From Elymus sibiricus (lineage: Eukaryota > Streptophyta > Magnoliopsida > Poales > Poaceae), in the NCBI GenBank assembly GCA_039707655.1, contig CM077667.1, forward strand, positions 158,762,642 through 158,826,641: a DNA stretch of 64,000 nucleotides, given 5' to 3'. Shown here piece after piece: positions 1 to 9,418 of the stretch (its first letter is position 1; each line of letters opens with the position of its first letter). Both the position numbers and the translations under genes were made by a program. Under the pieces are notes generated by a model. That model did not search any database, was not told the DNA's origin, and worked only from the letters and a program-made list of their open reading frames with translations.

Positions 1-1
1 T

Positions 2-271
2 CAATACCCCAAGCCCAAGTTTGTTCCTCAAAAGGAGAAGTATGAAAATACTCTTCCCAAGGGAACAAACACTCAAGATGACCTTCCACCACAAGACCAC
101 AAGCTCAAGGGGAAGAACAAGCTTCAAGAGGACATTGACTCATATGAAGATGAATCCCTAGCTTTGGTGCAGTGGGTTCCCAAGGCTACTTCAAGCTCAA
201 CTTCTACAAAGGCTACTTCAACACCAAGGATCCCCATCAACTTGATGTGGGTCCCCAAGAAGAAGAACTAG
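2..271 (+). pseudogene. A1 gag, C-terminal end
   Basis: An open frame from base 2 ends at the TAG at 269-271. It encodes a Lys/Pro/Thr-rich tail ending in WVPKKKN. The gag of element E ends in a similar way (WVPKTKH), and the same tail is found on the minus strand in A2, ending at 34214. The N-terminal gag domain and zinc knuckle lie upstream of the window. No pol reading frame follows the stop. The visible piece has no stops or frameshifts, but the state of the whole gene cannot be judged. Confidence 0.75.
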
Positions 272-1154
272 AGAGTTCTTGAGGGGTGACTCCGCCAATG
301 AAATACACTCACATTCATTATTGGCAAGAACTATTTGCAATCAACATCAACTCTATGCAATAGTTCAAGGAGTCACACATTCCCTCAAAGGTAAGCAAGG
401 GACAAGGTAATCAACAAATCAATGGACATCATTACACATGCTTTGCACTCCATGTCCATAGATATCCTTGTATTTGTCTCTTGTGTGTTGGGACTAACCC
501 ATGTAGGTGAGTAGAGTAAGGAAACAACAAGGATGCTTCCAAATCTTGGTGATCTTCATCAACCTTGAGCATCTACCACTACCTCACCAACATGAAGTCT
601 TCATCGACAAAACCCAAGGTTAGTTTATCCCTCCTATGGGGGGATGTCACATCAAGGGGGAGCTTTACTCTAAGACTTGAGTTAAAGCATCTCTTAGAAT
701 GTGACAACATTAAATGCTTTATGTAAAAGTGGTAACCCCACTTGTGCTTAAACGATGAGTATGACCTATGATCAAGTATTCTTACTTGGCTCCTAAGTCA
801 AAATACTCATATATAGATGACTTCGTCATCGCCAAAGTGCTTGTTAGATGATAGTATGTTTGTGCATGTTTTGTCATGATTCCATTTGACATCTTATTGT
901 GTGAGCATGTTGGTCTGCATTTATTTTCTCATTCGAGGACATCCAATTGTTGCTATTTGGTTTTTGATTTATGTTTTGCCAATTGGATGGACAAGAATGC
1001 CTAGGACCACTCGTTAGCTATCTATGCTTTCTCACCTCATATTCCATTCATGCTGCATCACAAAATTTGAACAAGTACTTTTTTGATCCCTCTGTGTGTG
1101 GAGCACTCGGAGTTCCGTATCGACAAAGGACTGACCATTAAAACCTCCCAAGTG

Positions 1155-1860
1155 CATCTCGGTGGAACCAACCCACAATTCTCGGTCTCACCGAATGCCT
1201 AGGGTTGATCTGGTTTTCAATCTCGGTACTACCGATTCCATATTCTCGGTTACACCGAGTTTCCCTGTCAACTGACAGTTGAGGAACTCGGTGACACCGA
1301 AAATTTAGAATCGGTGTCACCGACAGCAAAGGGTATATATGTTGTGGATCCGACGCTTTGAAAATCAATCTTCAAACCGTCGCGCCTCAAAACCCTAAGC
1401 TGCCAATTCGTGACCCCTGGTCGTCGCCTTTGCTTCCCCGTGCGTCTCCGCCGCTGGGATCCTCGCTGTCGACGAGCATCTTCGCTGCCGTCACCGCCGT
1501 AGCGGATCCCTCGCCAAGTTAGGGTACAGATTCGATTCTCCCTGTGCTCCCCGTCTGATTCTCGTGCACTGGAGTAGATTTTATCGATATGCCATAGATT
1601 GCTAACCTCCCTATCCTCTAAAAAATCCTGTAGATTAGCGAACGATGGATTTTTTAGGTTTTGCCGTCCGCCTCATGTATCTTGGTAGAACCGATGCAAA
1701 ATAATCGGTAGCACCGATTTTATTTTCTGGACAGCTGAGAACACCTCGGTGGAACTGAGTACCTATTTTTGGTGAAACCAAGAATAGTGCCAAGTTTCTG
1801 GAAAGCAGGTTGTTTGTCTCGGTGGGTCCGAAAATTTTGTCTCGGCTGTACCGACATACA
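1155..1860 (+). repeat. Inverted-repeat cluster TCGGT-N3-ACCGA in the ORF2 leader of A1
   Basis: About a dozen short inverted repeats occur here, with arms TCGGT and ACCGA around a three-base core that differs between copies (cores seen include CTC, ACT, TAC, GAC, GTC and AGC). Some copies have one mismatched arm base. They lie in two groups, about 1155-1325 and 1683-1860, in the non-coding stretch between the gag stop and ORF2. The same word recurs in the LTR (4854-5096) and in A2. Function unknown. Confidence 0.8.
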
Positions 1861-1972
1861 TTTGGCAGAATGCAAAATTTTGAGAAATCTTAGTTCAAAC
1901 TTTCAAAAAACAGCTGCATTTTGTGATGACTCATCTTCTTCTACTCCTCTATACTCTATTCAGAGGGTCAGT

Positions 1973-4078
1973 ATGTCTGATGCTGAGGACAGTGAGAACA
2001 ACTTTAGAGAGCAGAGTGTTGAGTTGGATTCAGGCACTAGTCCTGAGTCTAGTTCCTCTTCAGATCAAGGCACCCCCAGTTCTCATGGGTTGCCCAAGGC
2101 TACTACTAGGGCCAGGAAGAAGCTGAATTCAGATGAGGAGGATTCAGATTTTGTGCCAGAGGAAATTCTTTCCAAGAAGCAAGAGAAAGCTACCAAGAAG
2201 TCTGCTAATGAAGCCACATCTTCCAGAAAGACTGTCAGCAAGGTATATGCTAGCTCTGAGGCTATGAGAGCACCTGAGAGTGCTAGGGCAACTATGGCTC
2301 TTCACCTTGAGTCACCCCCAAGGAAATCTATGCCTAAGAAGGCAGGAGAGAAGAAGGCCAGGAAGAGGATTGTCTATGTCACTGGTAGGCAAACTTCCAT
2401 GTATGAGGACCCTGAGGAGGCTGCTGGTGCTGCTGCTGAGGAGGAGGAAGAGCAGGTTGTCAAGGCCCCTCCCAAGAAGAAGCAAAAGAAGCTTATGGCA
2501 GATGCTGTGCCAAAGACTGGCACATCCAAGAGCACCAAGTCTGCCCCCAATAAGGCTGCTGCTGAGAAACCCAAGAGGACATCCAGGCATATTCCAGCTT
2601 CTGAGAAGAACAAAGGGACTACCTCTAGAGTTGAGGATGAGGATGCCATGTCTACCTTGATGAAGCTTAGACCACACCTTCCTGAACATAATGCCAGCCA
2701 TCTACTTGCTGAAGATATGAAGAAGAGGAAGGATTCTGGTTTGAGGGCATGGAGAGCTGTTGATCCATATGCCCAAAGGAGAAAGACAACTCTGGACTAC
2801 AGATTCTACACCAAGGAGCAACAGGATTTCTATGAGACTGTGCTGCTTGACAAGAGTCCAGCTGTGAGTGACATGAGATATGTTGACTAGAAGTACATCA
2901 AGGAGAATGAAGATTTCTTTCCAAATGTTCAAGACAACTTTCACTGCATTGGCTTGGATGAGTTTGTTGGCAAAGAGTTTACAGCATGGAATGATGATAT
3001 AATCATGCAATTCTACTCCACTACTCACTTCTATGGAGATGGTAGAATTGTATGGATGACTGAAGGAGCTAGATACGAGTCTACTGTTAATGATTGGGCT
3101 GCCATCTTAGGAGTCCCAGAGGTGCAGGATGTGGACTTGGATGTCTACTCTGAATCCAAGGAGAGCCATGATGCTATGAAGGACATGTACAATGCTATCC
3201 CTGCTGCTAACTTCAAATTTCACAAGTTAGGTTCTATCTACTTCCTCTAGGCTGGCCTCCGCACCATGAACACCATTTTGAGGCATACATTGATGCCCAA
3301 GTCAGGAGATGAGAAGATGATCCAAGGCTACTCCATCAACATGCTGATCCATCTTGACAGACACACCAGGATTAGAGTTATGGATTTGATTGTAGAGACA
3401 GTGAAGAGGGTTGCTGCTGATCAGAAGCGCTCATGCTGCTATGCACCCTATATCCAGATGCTCATCAACTCCAAGCTAGAGAAGCACATCTTTGCTCTGG
3501 ACAGACCCCACTTGCCCCTACAGCCAGATTTAGAGGACAACATTGTGGTGATGGACCTAGATCGTCCCACATCAGCTGCAGCTAGAGCCACTAGTGCTCA
3601 AGTCCCTAGATCCAGGAACGAGCAAATGGATCTCTTGATCTCATTAGTTCAAGGCATGCAGAAGGACATTAAGGACATTCTGAACAATCAAAACAGTCTT
3701 GTCAGGATCTTCGAGAATAGGATCAAGACCCTTAATGACAAGGTCGATGGGCTGACCAAGACAGTCAATGAGCTTAAGAAGGAAGTTGACTCTGTGCCTC
3801 TTCCTCACTCTTCAGATGATGATGATGATGATGATGAGGATGACTCACCTCTCAGGCCAGGCACACACTTCACTACCCAGGCCAGATCAGCCACAGTGCC
3901 AGCTCCAGATTTGAGGCCCTCTTCATCAGCACCTGCTACTGTCACCTCAGCTCCATCAGCTCCAGTTCCTCCAGTTGCCACTCCAACTCCATCCAGGACA
4001 TCAGCAGAGATCTTCGCCGATGCAGTTCTCTCGACTCCTTCATCAACAACCGGAGGAGTTCAGCCCAAGAACGCTTAG
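1973..4078 (+). pseudogene. A1 ORF2: extra (env-like position) protein of a Copia element, two stops
   Basis: One reading frame runs from ATG 1973 to TAG 4076-4078 with two in-frame stops, at 2888-2890 and 3248-3250. The frame is open upstream to 1769, but ATG 1973 follows a pyrimidine-rich tract ending in CAG and aligns with the start of the A2 copy, so I prefer it. The N-terminal third is Ser/Glu/Lys-rich and basic. The middle carries a conserved block (roughly QFYSTTHF then WMTEG) that aligns with ORF2 of element E (QFYATVFF then WMTLG). A predicted coiled coil follows (about 3690-3795), then an acidic Asp run (about 3815-3845) and a Pro/Ser/Thr-rich tail. I see no clear membrane segment, so 'env-like' refers to position only. 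Function unknown. Confidence 0.75.
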
Positions 4079-4109
4079 CTATATATCTTTGAACTTTTTG
4101 GTAACTTGT

Positions 4110-4130
4110 TGCCAAAGGGGGAGAAGTGTA
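4110..4130 (+). promoter_or_regulatory. Polypurine-tract-like motif just after ORF2
   Basis: AAAGGGGGAGAAG lies about 35 bp after the ORF2 stop, well upstream of the true polypurine tract at the LTR. Element E has an almost identical tract (AAAGGGGGAGAGA) in the same position after its ORF2 (about 45584-45598). It could be a secondary plus-strand primer; this is inference. Confidence 0.45.
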
Positions 4131-4545
4131 TATAGATCTTTAGGCTTCGAGTGAGAGAGCGTTTGGTTTTTATCGCTTTTTCAAAACTTTTAGTCTCTTG
4201 ATTGCTTGTGTTAAACGTTTGTTGGTGTTTTGATCATACGCTTAATGTGCGCTGCTAGCATTTCCTATCATTATGCTACTTATGAGATGATCTTTCACCT
4301 TTGCTTGAATGTGTTGTGCTATGATATTAACTCTTATAACTCTCACACACCACCAAGATGTATGTGACATGGAAGAAGTGTCCCATGTACATAATCGATT
4401 GTGCATTTGCATTGAAACGAAAACTTTAAAATAATGCACAAATTTAGGGGGAGCTCTTGCTTATCACATACTTCTCAAAGCGAGGATTATATTCATTAAT
4501 TAGATCATTGTCGAAGCTTTGATCTATATGTTGTCATCAATTACC

Positions 4546-4558
4546 AAAAAGGGGGAGA
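4546..4558 (+). promoter_or_regulatory. Polypurine tract of A1
   Basis: AAAAAGGGGGAGA lies one base before the LTR terminus TGAAAGC. This is the standard position for priming plus-strand DNA synthesis in LTR retrotransposons. Element E has the same tract at 46053-46065. Confidence 0.85.
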
Positions 4559-4853
4559 TTGAAAGCACATTTGCTCCCTTGGTGGTTTTGGTAATTAATA
4601 ACAACATATAAGTCATTGGACTAATGTTTCCACTAAGTATATTTCAGGAAAAGTCAATGATAGGGTTGGCAAAAGGATTGTGGAGATTGTGGAAATATCC
4701 CAAGATGCAAGGAAATGGATTGGCAAAGCTTCAAGCAAGAGGACTCTACATTTTACTTTGTGAGAAATCACTTTGAGTCCATAGGAAAGCCAATACTATT
4801 AAAAGGGGCACCGATTCCCATACTCAGACATACCTAAGCCAAACCCTAGCCTT

Positions 4854-5096
4854 TCGGTGCAACCGATTCTGCTTCGGTGCCACCGAGTTTGGGTTGCCAA
4901 CTTTCTGTTACGCAGTTTCAGAATATCGGTACCACCGAGATTGTTGGATCGGCGTCACCGAGAATGGGCAATCTGACCGTTGGTCACCTTATCGGTGCAA
5001 CCGAGTTTCATATATCGGTCTCACCGAGATTCAAAAGTTATTGCCTTTTGATCACTTCGGTACGACCGAGATTAACACATCGGTGTCACCGAGTTG
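4854..5096 (+). repeat. Inverted-repeat cluster in the A1 LTR, TCGGT-N3-ACCGA, eight copies
   Basis: Eight copies lie within about 240 bp, all upstream of the TATA box. Their cores, in order, are GCA, GCC, ACC, GTC, GCA, CTC, ACG and GTC. The five-base arms are nearly invariant (one copy has TCGGC as its left arm) while the three-base core varies freely. Spacing between copies is irregular. The same cluster is present, on the minus strand, in both A2 LTRs. Confidence 0.85.
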
Positions 5097-5108
5097 GTCA
5101 TTTTGTGT

Positions 5109-5142
5109 GTAACGGTTGGATTTTTGGTGATGCCTATATATA
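5109..5142 (+). promoter_or_regulatory. Putative LTR promoter of A1: AACGG motif and TATA box
   Basis: GTAACGGTTGGATT (5109-5122) is followed by TATATATA (5135-5142). The same 14-base motif sits just upstream of the TATA box in the otherwise different LTR of element E (35982-35995) and, with small changes, in A2. The core AACGG is that of the mitosis-specific activator element bound by MYB3R-type factors in plants; that assignment is inference. Confidence 0.6.
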
Positions 5143-5937
5143 CCCCTTCACAACCACCCACTCGAAAGAAGAAGCACTCAGAACTATTCCATACTTGTCC
5201 CATCCAGTTTTCTGAGAGAGAGCCACCTACTCATGTGTTGAGATCATGCCATTCCATTCCAACCATATGAATCTTGATCTCTAGCCTCCCCAAGTTGCTT
5301 TCCACCAATCCCATCTCTTCCACCAAGCCATATCTGTGAGATAGTGATTGTGTGTTGAGGAGTCTATCATCCTGAAGCACAAGAGCAAGGAGTTCATCAA
5401 CATTGCCAAGCCTATTACCTTTTGGAGGGTGGTGCCTCCTAGATTGGTTAGGTGTCGCTTGGGAGCCTCCTACTTCGTGTTGTGGAGCTGAACCAAGAAG
5501 TTTGTAAGGGCAAGGAGATCGCCTACTTCATGAAGATCTACCCATAGTGAGGCTAGTCCTTCGTGGACGGAAGCCGTTATGGAATAGTCAAGGTTGCTAC
5601 TTCGTGGACCCTTATGGGTGGATCCCTCCGTGGACTCTCGCGACCGTTACCCTCCGTGGGTTGAAGACTCCATAAACGTGGACGTACGATAGCACCACCT
5701 ATCGGAACCACGGGAAAAATCATCGTGTCTACAATTGCGTTTGATCTTCCAACCCTTCCTTTCTACTCATGCTTGTTGTTACTTTCCGCTGCTATACTCT
5801 TAGACATGCATGTGTAGGGTGTACTTGACTTGCCATGAATATTAAAATCTGCCAACACTAAAATTGGGAAAAGGTAGAAATTTTATTTGGTCAAGTAGTC
5901 TAATCACCCCCCCTCGAGACATACTTTTGGTCCTACA

Positions 5938-7490
5938 CCTTCATGGTATCAATCACCTCCAGGTTGTCCGAACTAATAATAAGGCGATTAAATCCCGACT
6001 GCTGCGCCAGCATTATACCAAATTTGAGAGCCAAAGCTTTAGCCACCAACACATCCACGCGGTAGTCAATCTTCTTATTCCTCTCGGCGATAAATCTGCT
6101 TTTGTCGTCTCTAAGGACTACCCCCATCGTGCCCCTAAGCATGTCATGGTCAAAAGAAGCATCAACATTAAGATTCAAAAAGCCCCTAGGAGGGAAGGAC
6201 CAGCCCTCCCTTTTCATAGTGGCCCTTGGAGATGATACAATAACGATGTTTGCCGTAAGGGCCAGTATCCCCATAGAAATTTGATGCGTGTTCTGAGTTG
6301 TTTCTTTGTGCATCAATTTCCGTCTTTCCCACCATAGATACCATGCTGAGATAGCAATCATTTCGTGCACATTGTGATGACCCATAATCCACAATGCTAG
6401 ATTTGGTAAAAGAAGTAAGTTCTCCAATACCGCCTCTCCAGCACGATCAATCTCACAAACTTTATCAATAATATCGTCATCCCCAGCCTTTTTCAAGCCT
6501 CAGTTGCTTCACTAGAGGAAAAAGAGCATGTGCTTCATATCTTCTGGACCCGCAAAGCAAGTAGGACAAATGGGCGAGATTTTCATATGTATGTTTGCGA
6601 GAGTAACACAACATGGAAGTGTACCATGTAACATATGCCAAATAATTTTTTGACCTTTGCTAGGCAAGATAATTTCCATACCTTGCTCCAAATAGGGTTC
6701 ACCGTGATTCGCATATCCCATTGGAATGCCTCCATTTACTTCCATACTAATGGTCCCACTCCATAGAGTAAGCAGACCGTACTAAAAACATACCATTTTT
6801 CGTGTAACTCCATGCAATGAAATCTGGCATATTATGTTGCGAGAGTGGTATTGAAAGAATTTGTTGTACATCAATGGGCCACATAGTTTGTCTAATCAGG
6901 TCTTCATCCCAATTATACAAAACAGGATCAATCAAATCTTGAGTTTTAGATAATAGTAGTTGTTTGCCCTTAGGCATAACAATTTTCCTAGTGGCACAAT
7001 TTGAAACCCAAACATCTTCCCAAATATTGATATTCTGTGCATTCCACACTCGCCAAATATAGCCATGTTTCATAGAATTCACGCATGCCATAATACATTG
7101 TCAGGTAAAAGAAGAGCATTTCTTTACTTAGTGCTCAACAAATTGCCATGTGGATAGTACTTAGCCCTTAAAATAGTAGCACACAAAGAATCATGATTCT
7201 CAAGAAGGCGCCATGCCTATTTGGCGAGCATTGCCAAGTTGAAACGGTGACTATCATGAAATCCCATTCCTCCTTGATATTTAGGGACGCACATTTTTCA
7301 CTAGGCCATCCAATGCATCCTCTGCTGGTTCTCCTTGTCTCCCCACCAAAAATGCGCCATCGCGACAATGATTTGTTTACAATTTTTTTAGGAATTTTAA
7401 AGACCGACATTGCATAGGTGGGTATGGCTTGGACATCAGCCTTGAGCAGGATCTCCTTCCCTTCGGCAAACAACATTTTTTTTCAACCAC
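5938..7490 (-). pseudogene. Broken LINE: reverse-transcriptase C-terminus, zinc-binding and RNase H domains
   Basis: Read on the minus strand, the pieces in order are the RT C-terminal region (GKEILLKA...AIPTYAMS, about 7490-7170), a zf-RVT-type zinc-binding region (about 7091-6510; CPTCF and a later His/Leu-rich end) and an RNase H-like region (about 6300-5938). All are separated by stops and frameshifts. In the RNase H part the first catalytic Asp is present (NVDASF), but the usual Glu of the AEALAL motif is Lys (AKALAL). The 5' side is cut at about 7490 and the 3' side by insertion of A1 at 5938. It is dead; the copy could also have been carried here by the Helitron that ends at 7950. Confidence 0.75.
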
Positions 7491-7917
7491 ACGGTCAAAA
7501 AGGCGTCCATCCGTATTTGTATTAATTTTTATTCAAATAATTCCCCATGTATTTGTATTAACTAAAAGACATCCTCTAATTACACGGTCAAAAAGATCCA
7601 CCCAAACACCAGAATAAAAAAAGAAAACTGATCACGAATGATTCACTACGGACTGGTCATACCAAACATTTTCCCATCAAACACTTCCCTGATTTTCACC
7701 GTTGGCCCACTCTTTCCCTAATCTCTGACCATAAATTGACACATTTAATTTATCTATAACCATGATTCCATAAAGTCTATCCGTAGGAGTAGCATATCTG
7801 ATAAAATAACACTCCATTGTATCCCCCACATGCCAAACCAACTAACATGTAAATAATTTTCATAACTGTAGAAAAGTTACCACATAAAAATAAAACATAT
7901 AGAACCCCAAGAACATA
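7491..7917. other. Non-coding, probably Helitron interior
   Basis: AT-rich sequence without a convincing ORF. The phrase ACACGGTCAAAAAG appears twice (about 7490 and 7580), as does ATTTGTATTAA (about 7520 and 7550), which indicates small local duplications. It leads into a Helitron 3' terminus at 7950. No 5' Helitron end was identified. Confidence 0.4.
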
Positions 7918-7950
7918 AGCGGCGCGGAAAAGCGCGCACTGTGCTTCTAG
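7918..7950 (+). mobile_element. Helitron 3' terminus (H4)
   Basis: A perfect short hairpin GCGCG-GAAAAG-CGCGC (7922-7937) is followed nine bases later by CTAG (7947-7950) and then T (7951). This is the known Helitron 3' signature: hairpin, a short gap, CTRR, and insertion between A and T. The matching 5' TC end was not found; it may lie inside or left of the LINE/A1 block or be lost. Confidence 0.65.
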
Positions 7951-8252
7951 TATACATTATTAATTACTGGAAAATTGTATAGACAAAGCTCTGATGTGTA
8001 GCACATTATTAGTTATTTGAGACACAAGGATTTAATGTGTACCACATTATTACAGTGTTACATATTCTTTCATTAAATGTATTTTTGCATCATTACTCTA
8101 CGGGCTTCCTTTGATCTGTTAAAGTATGTACTCATCATTAGGGTGTCATCAGTTGTACTATATCTACACCTTCAAACTAGTCCTGATTTTCTTAGATTGC
8201 TTTTCTCTTTACGGTGGCTATAATTTTGATTTTTCCAGTTAACTCAATTGTC
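7951..8252. other. No gene seen
   Basis: AT-rich sequence with an imperfect direct repeat (ATGTGTAGCACATTATTA, about 7995, and ATGTGTACCACATTATTA, about 8036). Nothing else is recognised. Confidence 0.5.
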
Positions 8253-9413
8253 TTTTTTTTTGAAACGAGGCAAAATATTTACCATTTTCATTGATTAAGG
8301 AAAAGAGAGTTGCCCGATTAATTACGGAAAAATCGGAGGAAAACCTGGATATAAAACCCACAAGGGGCACACGTGGCCGACCTGGCCATAACAACGCCAA
8401 ACAGTCAACCGCAACGTCGAGGACATGGTAACGCCGACGAGCTTCACACAAGAAAGTTGCAAGCCTCGCACTGATCTAATCCAACATGGCATCCGGAGAG
8501 CGCCGCCCGCAATAAACCACCCTCCTGGAGTTATCGTTGCCACAGCGGCCCGCAGCTCCGACTTCTCTGTCACAGCCAGAAACCTGCATGGGCACACACA
8601 TTGGCGCACCGGATAGTCGACGTCAAAAGGACAAGCCGCGACTCGGCTCTGCTCACCACCGTCATCATTGCCACATGCATTGCAGTGCCACACCAACCTC
8701 ATCGTCAGTCGGGCACCTGCCGACCGTGATGCCTTGCATGTCCAGCCTGTAAGAAGCACAAATGGGACCAAGATCTCCAAGACGGCGCCCCAAAGAGGGA
8801 ATACGGCGTTGGAGGTGACGCCTCCGCCTGATCCGACCAGGATCTTGACTTTCGCTCGTAGATCTAGATTCGAGAGTTGAGGATGCACAGATCACCACGA
8901 TGATGCCTCCAAGGAAGAAAGTGCCACCCACAGACGTCGCCGCCTCCGGCCGACAATGACCGCCCAAGCTTTCGCCCGGATCAGCAATACCACCACTCCC
9001 ACGCAGTCGACCGACGCCAACCAGAACCTCCACTCACCCGCGCACCCCTGCCCAGCAACCGCGTCGTCGCCACGTAGGGACCACCACCACGCCTTGCTGG
9101 CAAGCCAAAGTTGCCCAAACGGGAGAGACGAGCCTCCCTCCGCCAAGCACACCACAGCCGTCGCATCGCCCGTGAAAACTCCACAACCGCCGACACATTA
9201 ACCACCGTCCCTGGGCCACCACCCCGGAGTTCAAACGTCGCGACATCAGGCCTGGGGACAGGAGGTTGCCCCGCTGCTCTGTAGTGACCGCACCACGTGG
9301 AGACATGTCTGTAGCAGGAAACCACCGCTGGCCTTCTGAATCCGAACCCGCCCGGCCAGATCCGGCAGTAGCCAGACCTCCCGTGGACCACCATCGCTCC
9401 ACTGAGGCCCCGC
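8253..9413 (-). mobile_element. GC-rich retroposon-like sequence with poly-A end (left half; right half 50332 to about 50720)
   Basis: Read on the minus strand it ends in a run of nine A's (8253-8261) preceded by a 'gcctcgttt' end of the kind I recall from Triticeae LINE-derived transcripts. The body is GC-rich with many overlapping open frames, none of which shows a known domain. Element A2 split it: GCCGC at 9414-9418 is repeated at 50327-50331, and the GC-rich sequence resumes at 50332. I could not find its own target duplication. It could be a non-autonomous LINE relative with a long 5' leader, or part of a host transcript. Confidence 0.35.
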
Positions 9414-9418
9414 GCCGC
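9414..9418. repeat. Target-site duplication of A2, left copy (GCCGC)
   Basis: GCCGC directly precedes the LTR terminus TGTAGG at 9419. The identical five bases follow the opposite terminus (CTTTCA, ending at 50326) at 50327-50331. This proves that the two distant LTRs belong to one insertion. Confidence 0.85.

Larger units (their letters stand above)
1..5937 (+). mobile_element. A1: 3' part of a pol-less Copia (SIRE/Maximus-type) LTR retrotransposon
   Basis: The order is gag C-terminus, about 1.7 kb non-coding, an extra ORF (ORF2), a polypurine tract and a 3' LTR; the left part lies outside the window. No protease, integrase or reverse transcriptase lies between gag and ORF2. Copy A2 (9419-50326, minus) has the same arrangement, so the loss of pol is a family trait and not local damage. 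An ORF downstream of pol is known from the SIRE/Maximus lineage of Copia elements. The LTR ends abruptly at 5937 in a LINE; the five bases CCTTC at 5938-5942 would be the right target duplication, but the left one is out of view. The exact family name is not known to me. Confidence 0.85.
4560..5937 (+). repeat. A1 3' LTR (1378 bp)
   Basis: The LTR begins TGAAAGC next to the polypurine tract and ends TCCTACA, giving TG...CA termini. Near full-length LTRs of the same family occur on the minus strand at 9419-10716 and 48823-50326. It contains eight inverted repeats TCGGT-N3-ACCGA (4854-5096), a TATA box at 5135-5142 and a leader-like stretch with the repeated phrase 'cgtgga' (about 5560-5690). 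Its partner LTR lies outside the window, so insertion age cannot be estimated. Confidence 0.85.

Noticed and set aside
8240..8262. Target duplication of the GC-rich retroposon
   Set aside because: The sequence before the poly-T (AACTCAATTGTC) has only a weak match near 50717 (AACCATTGTACTT); not convincing.
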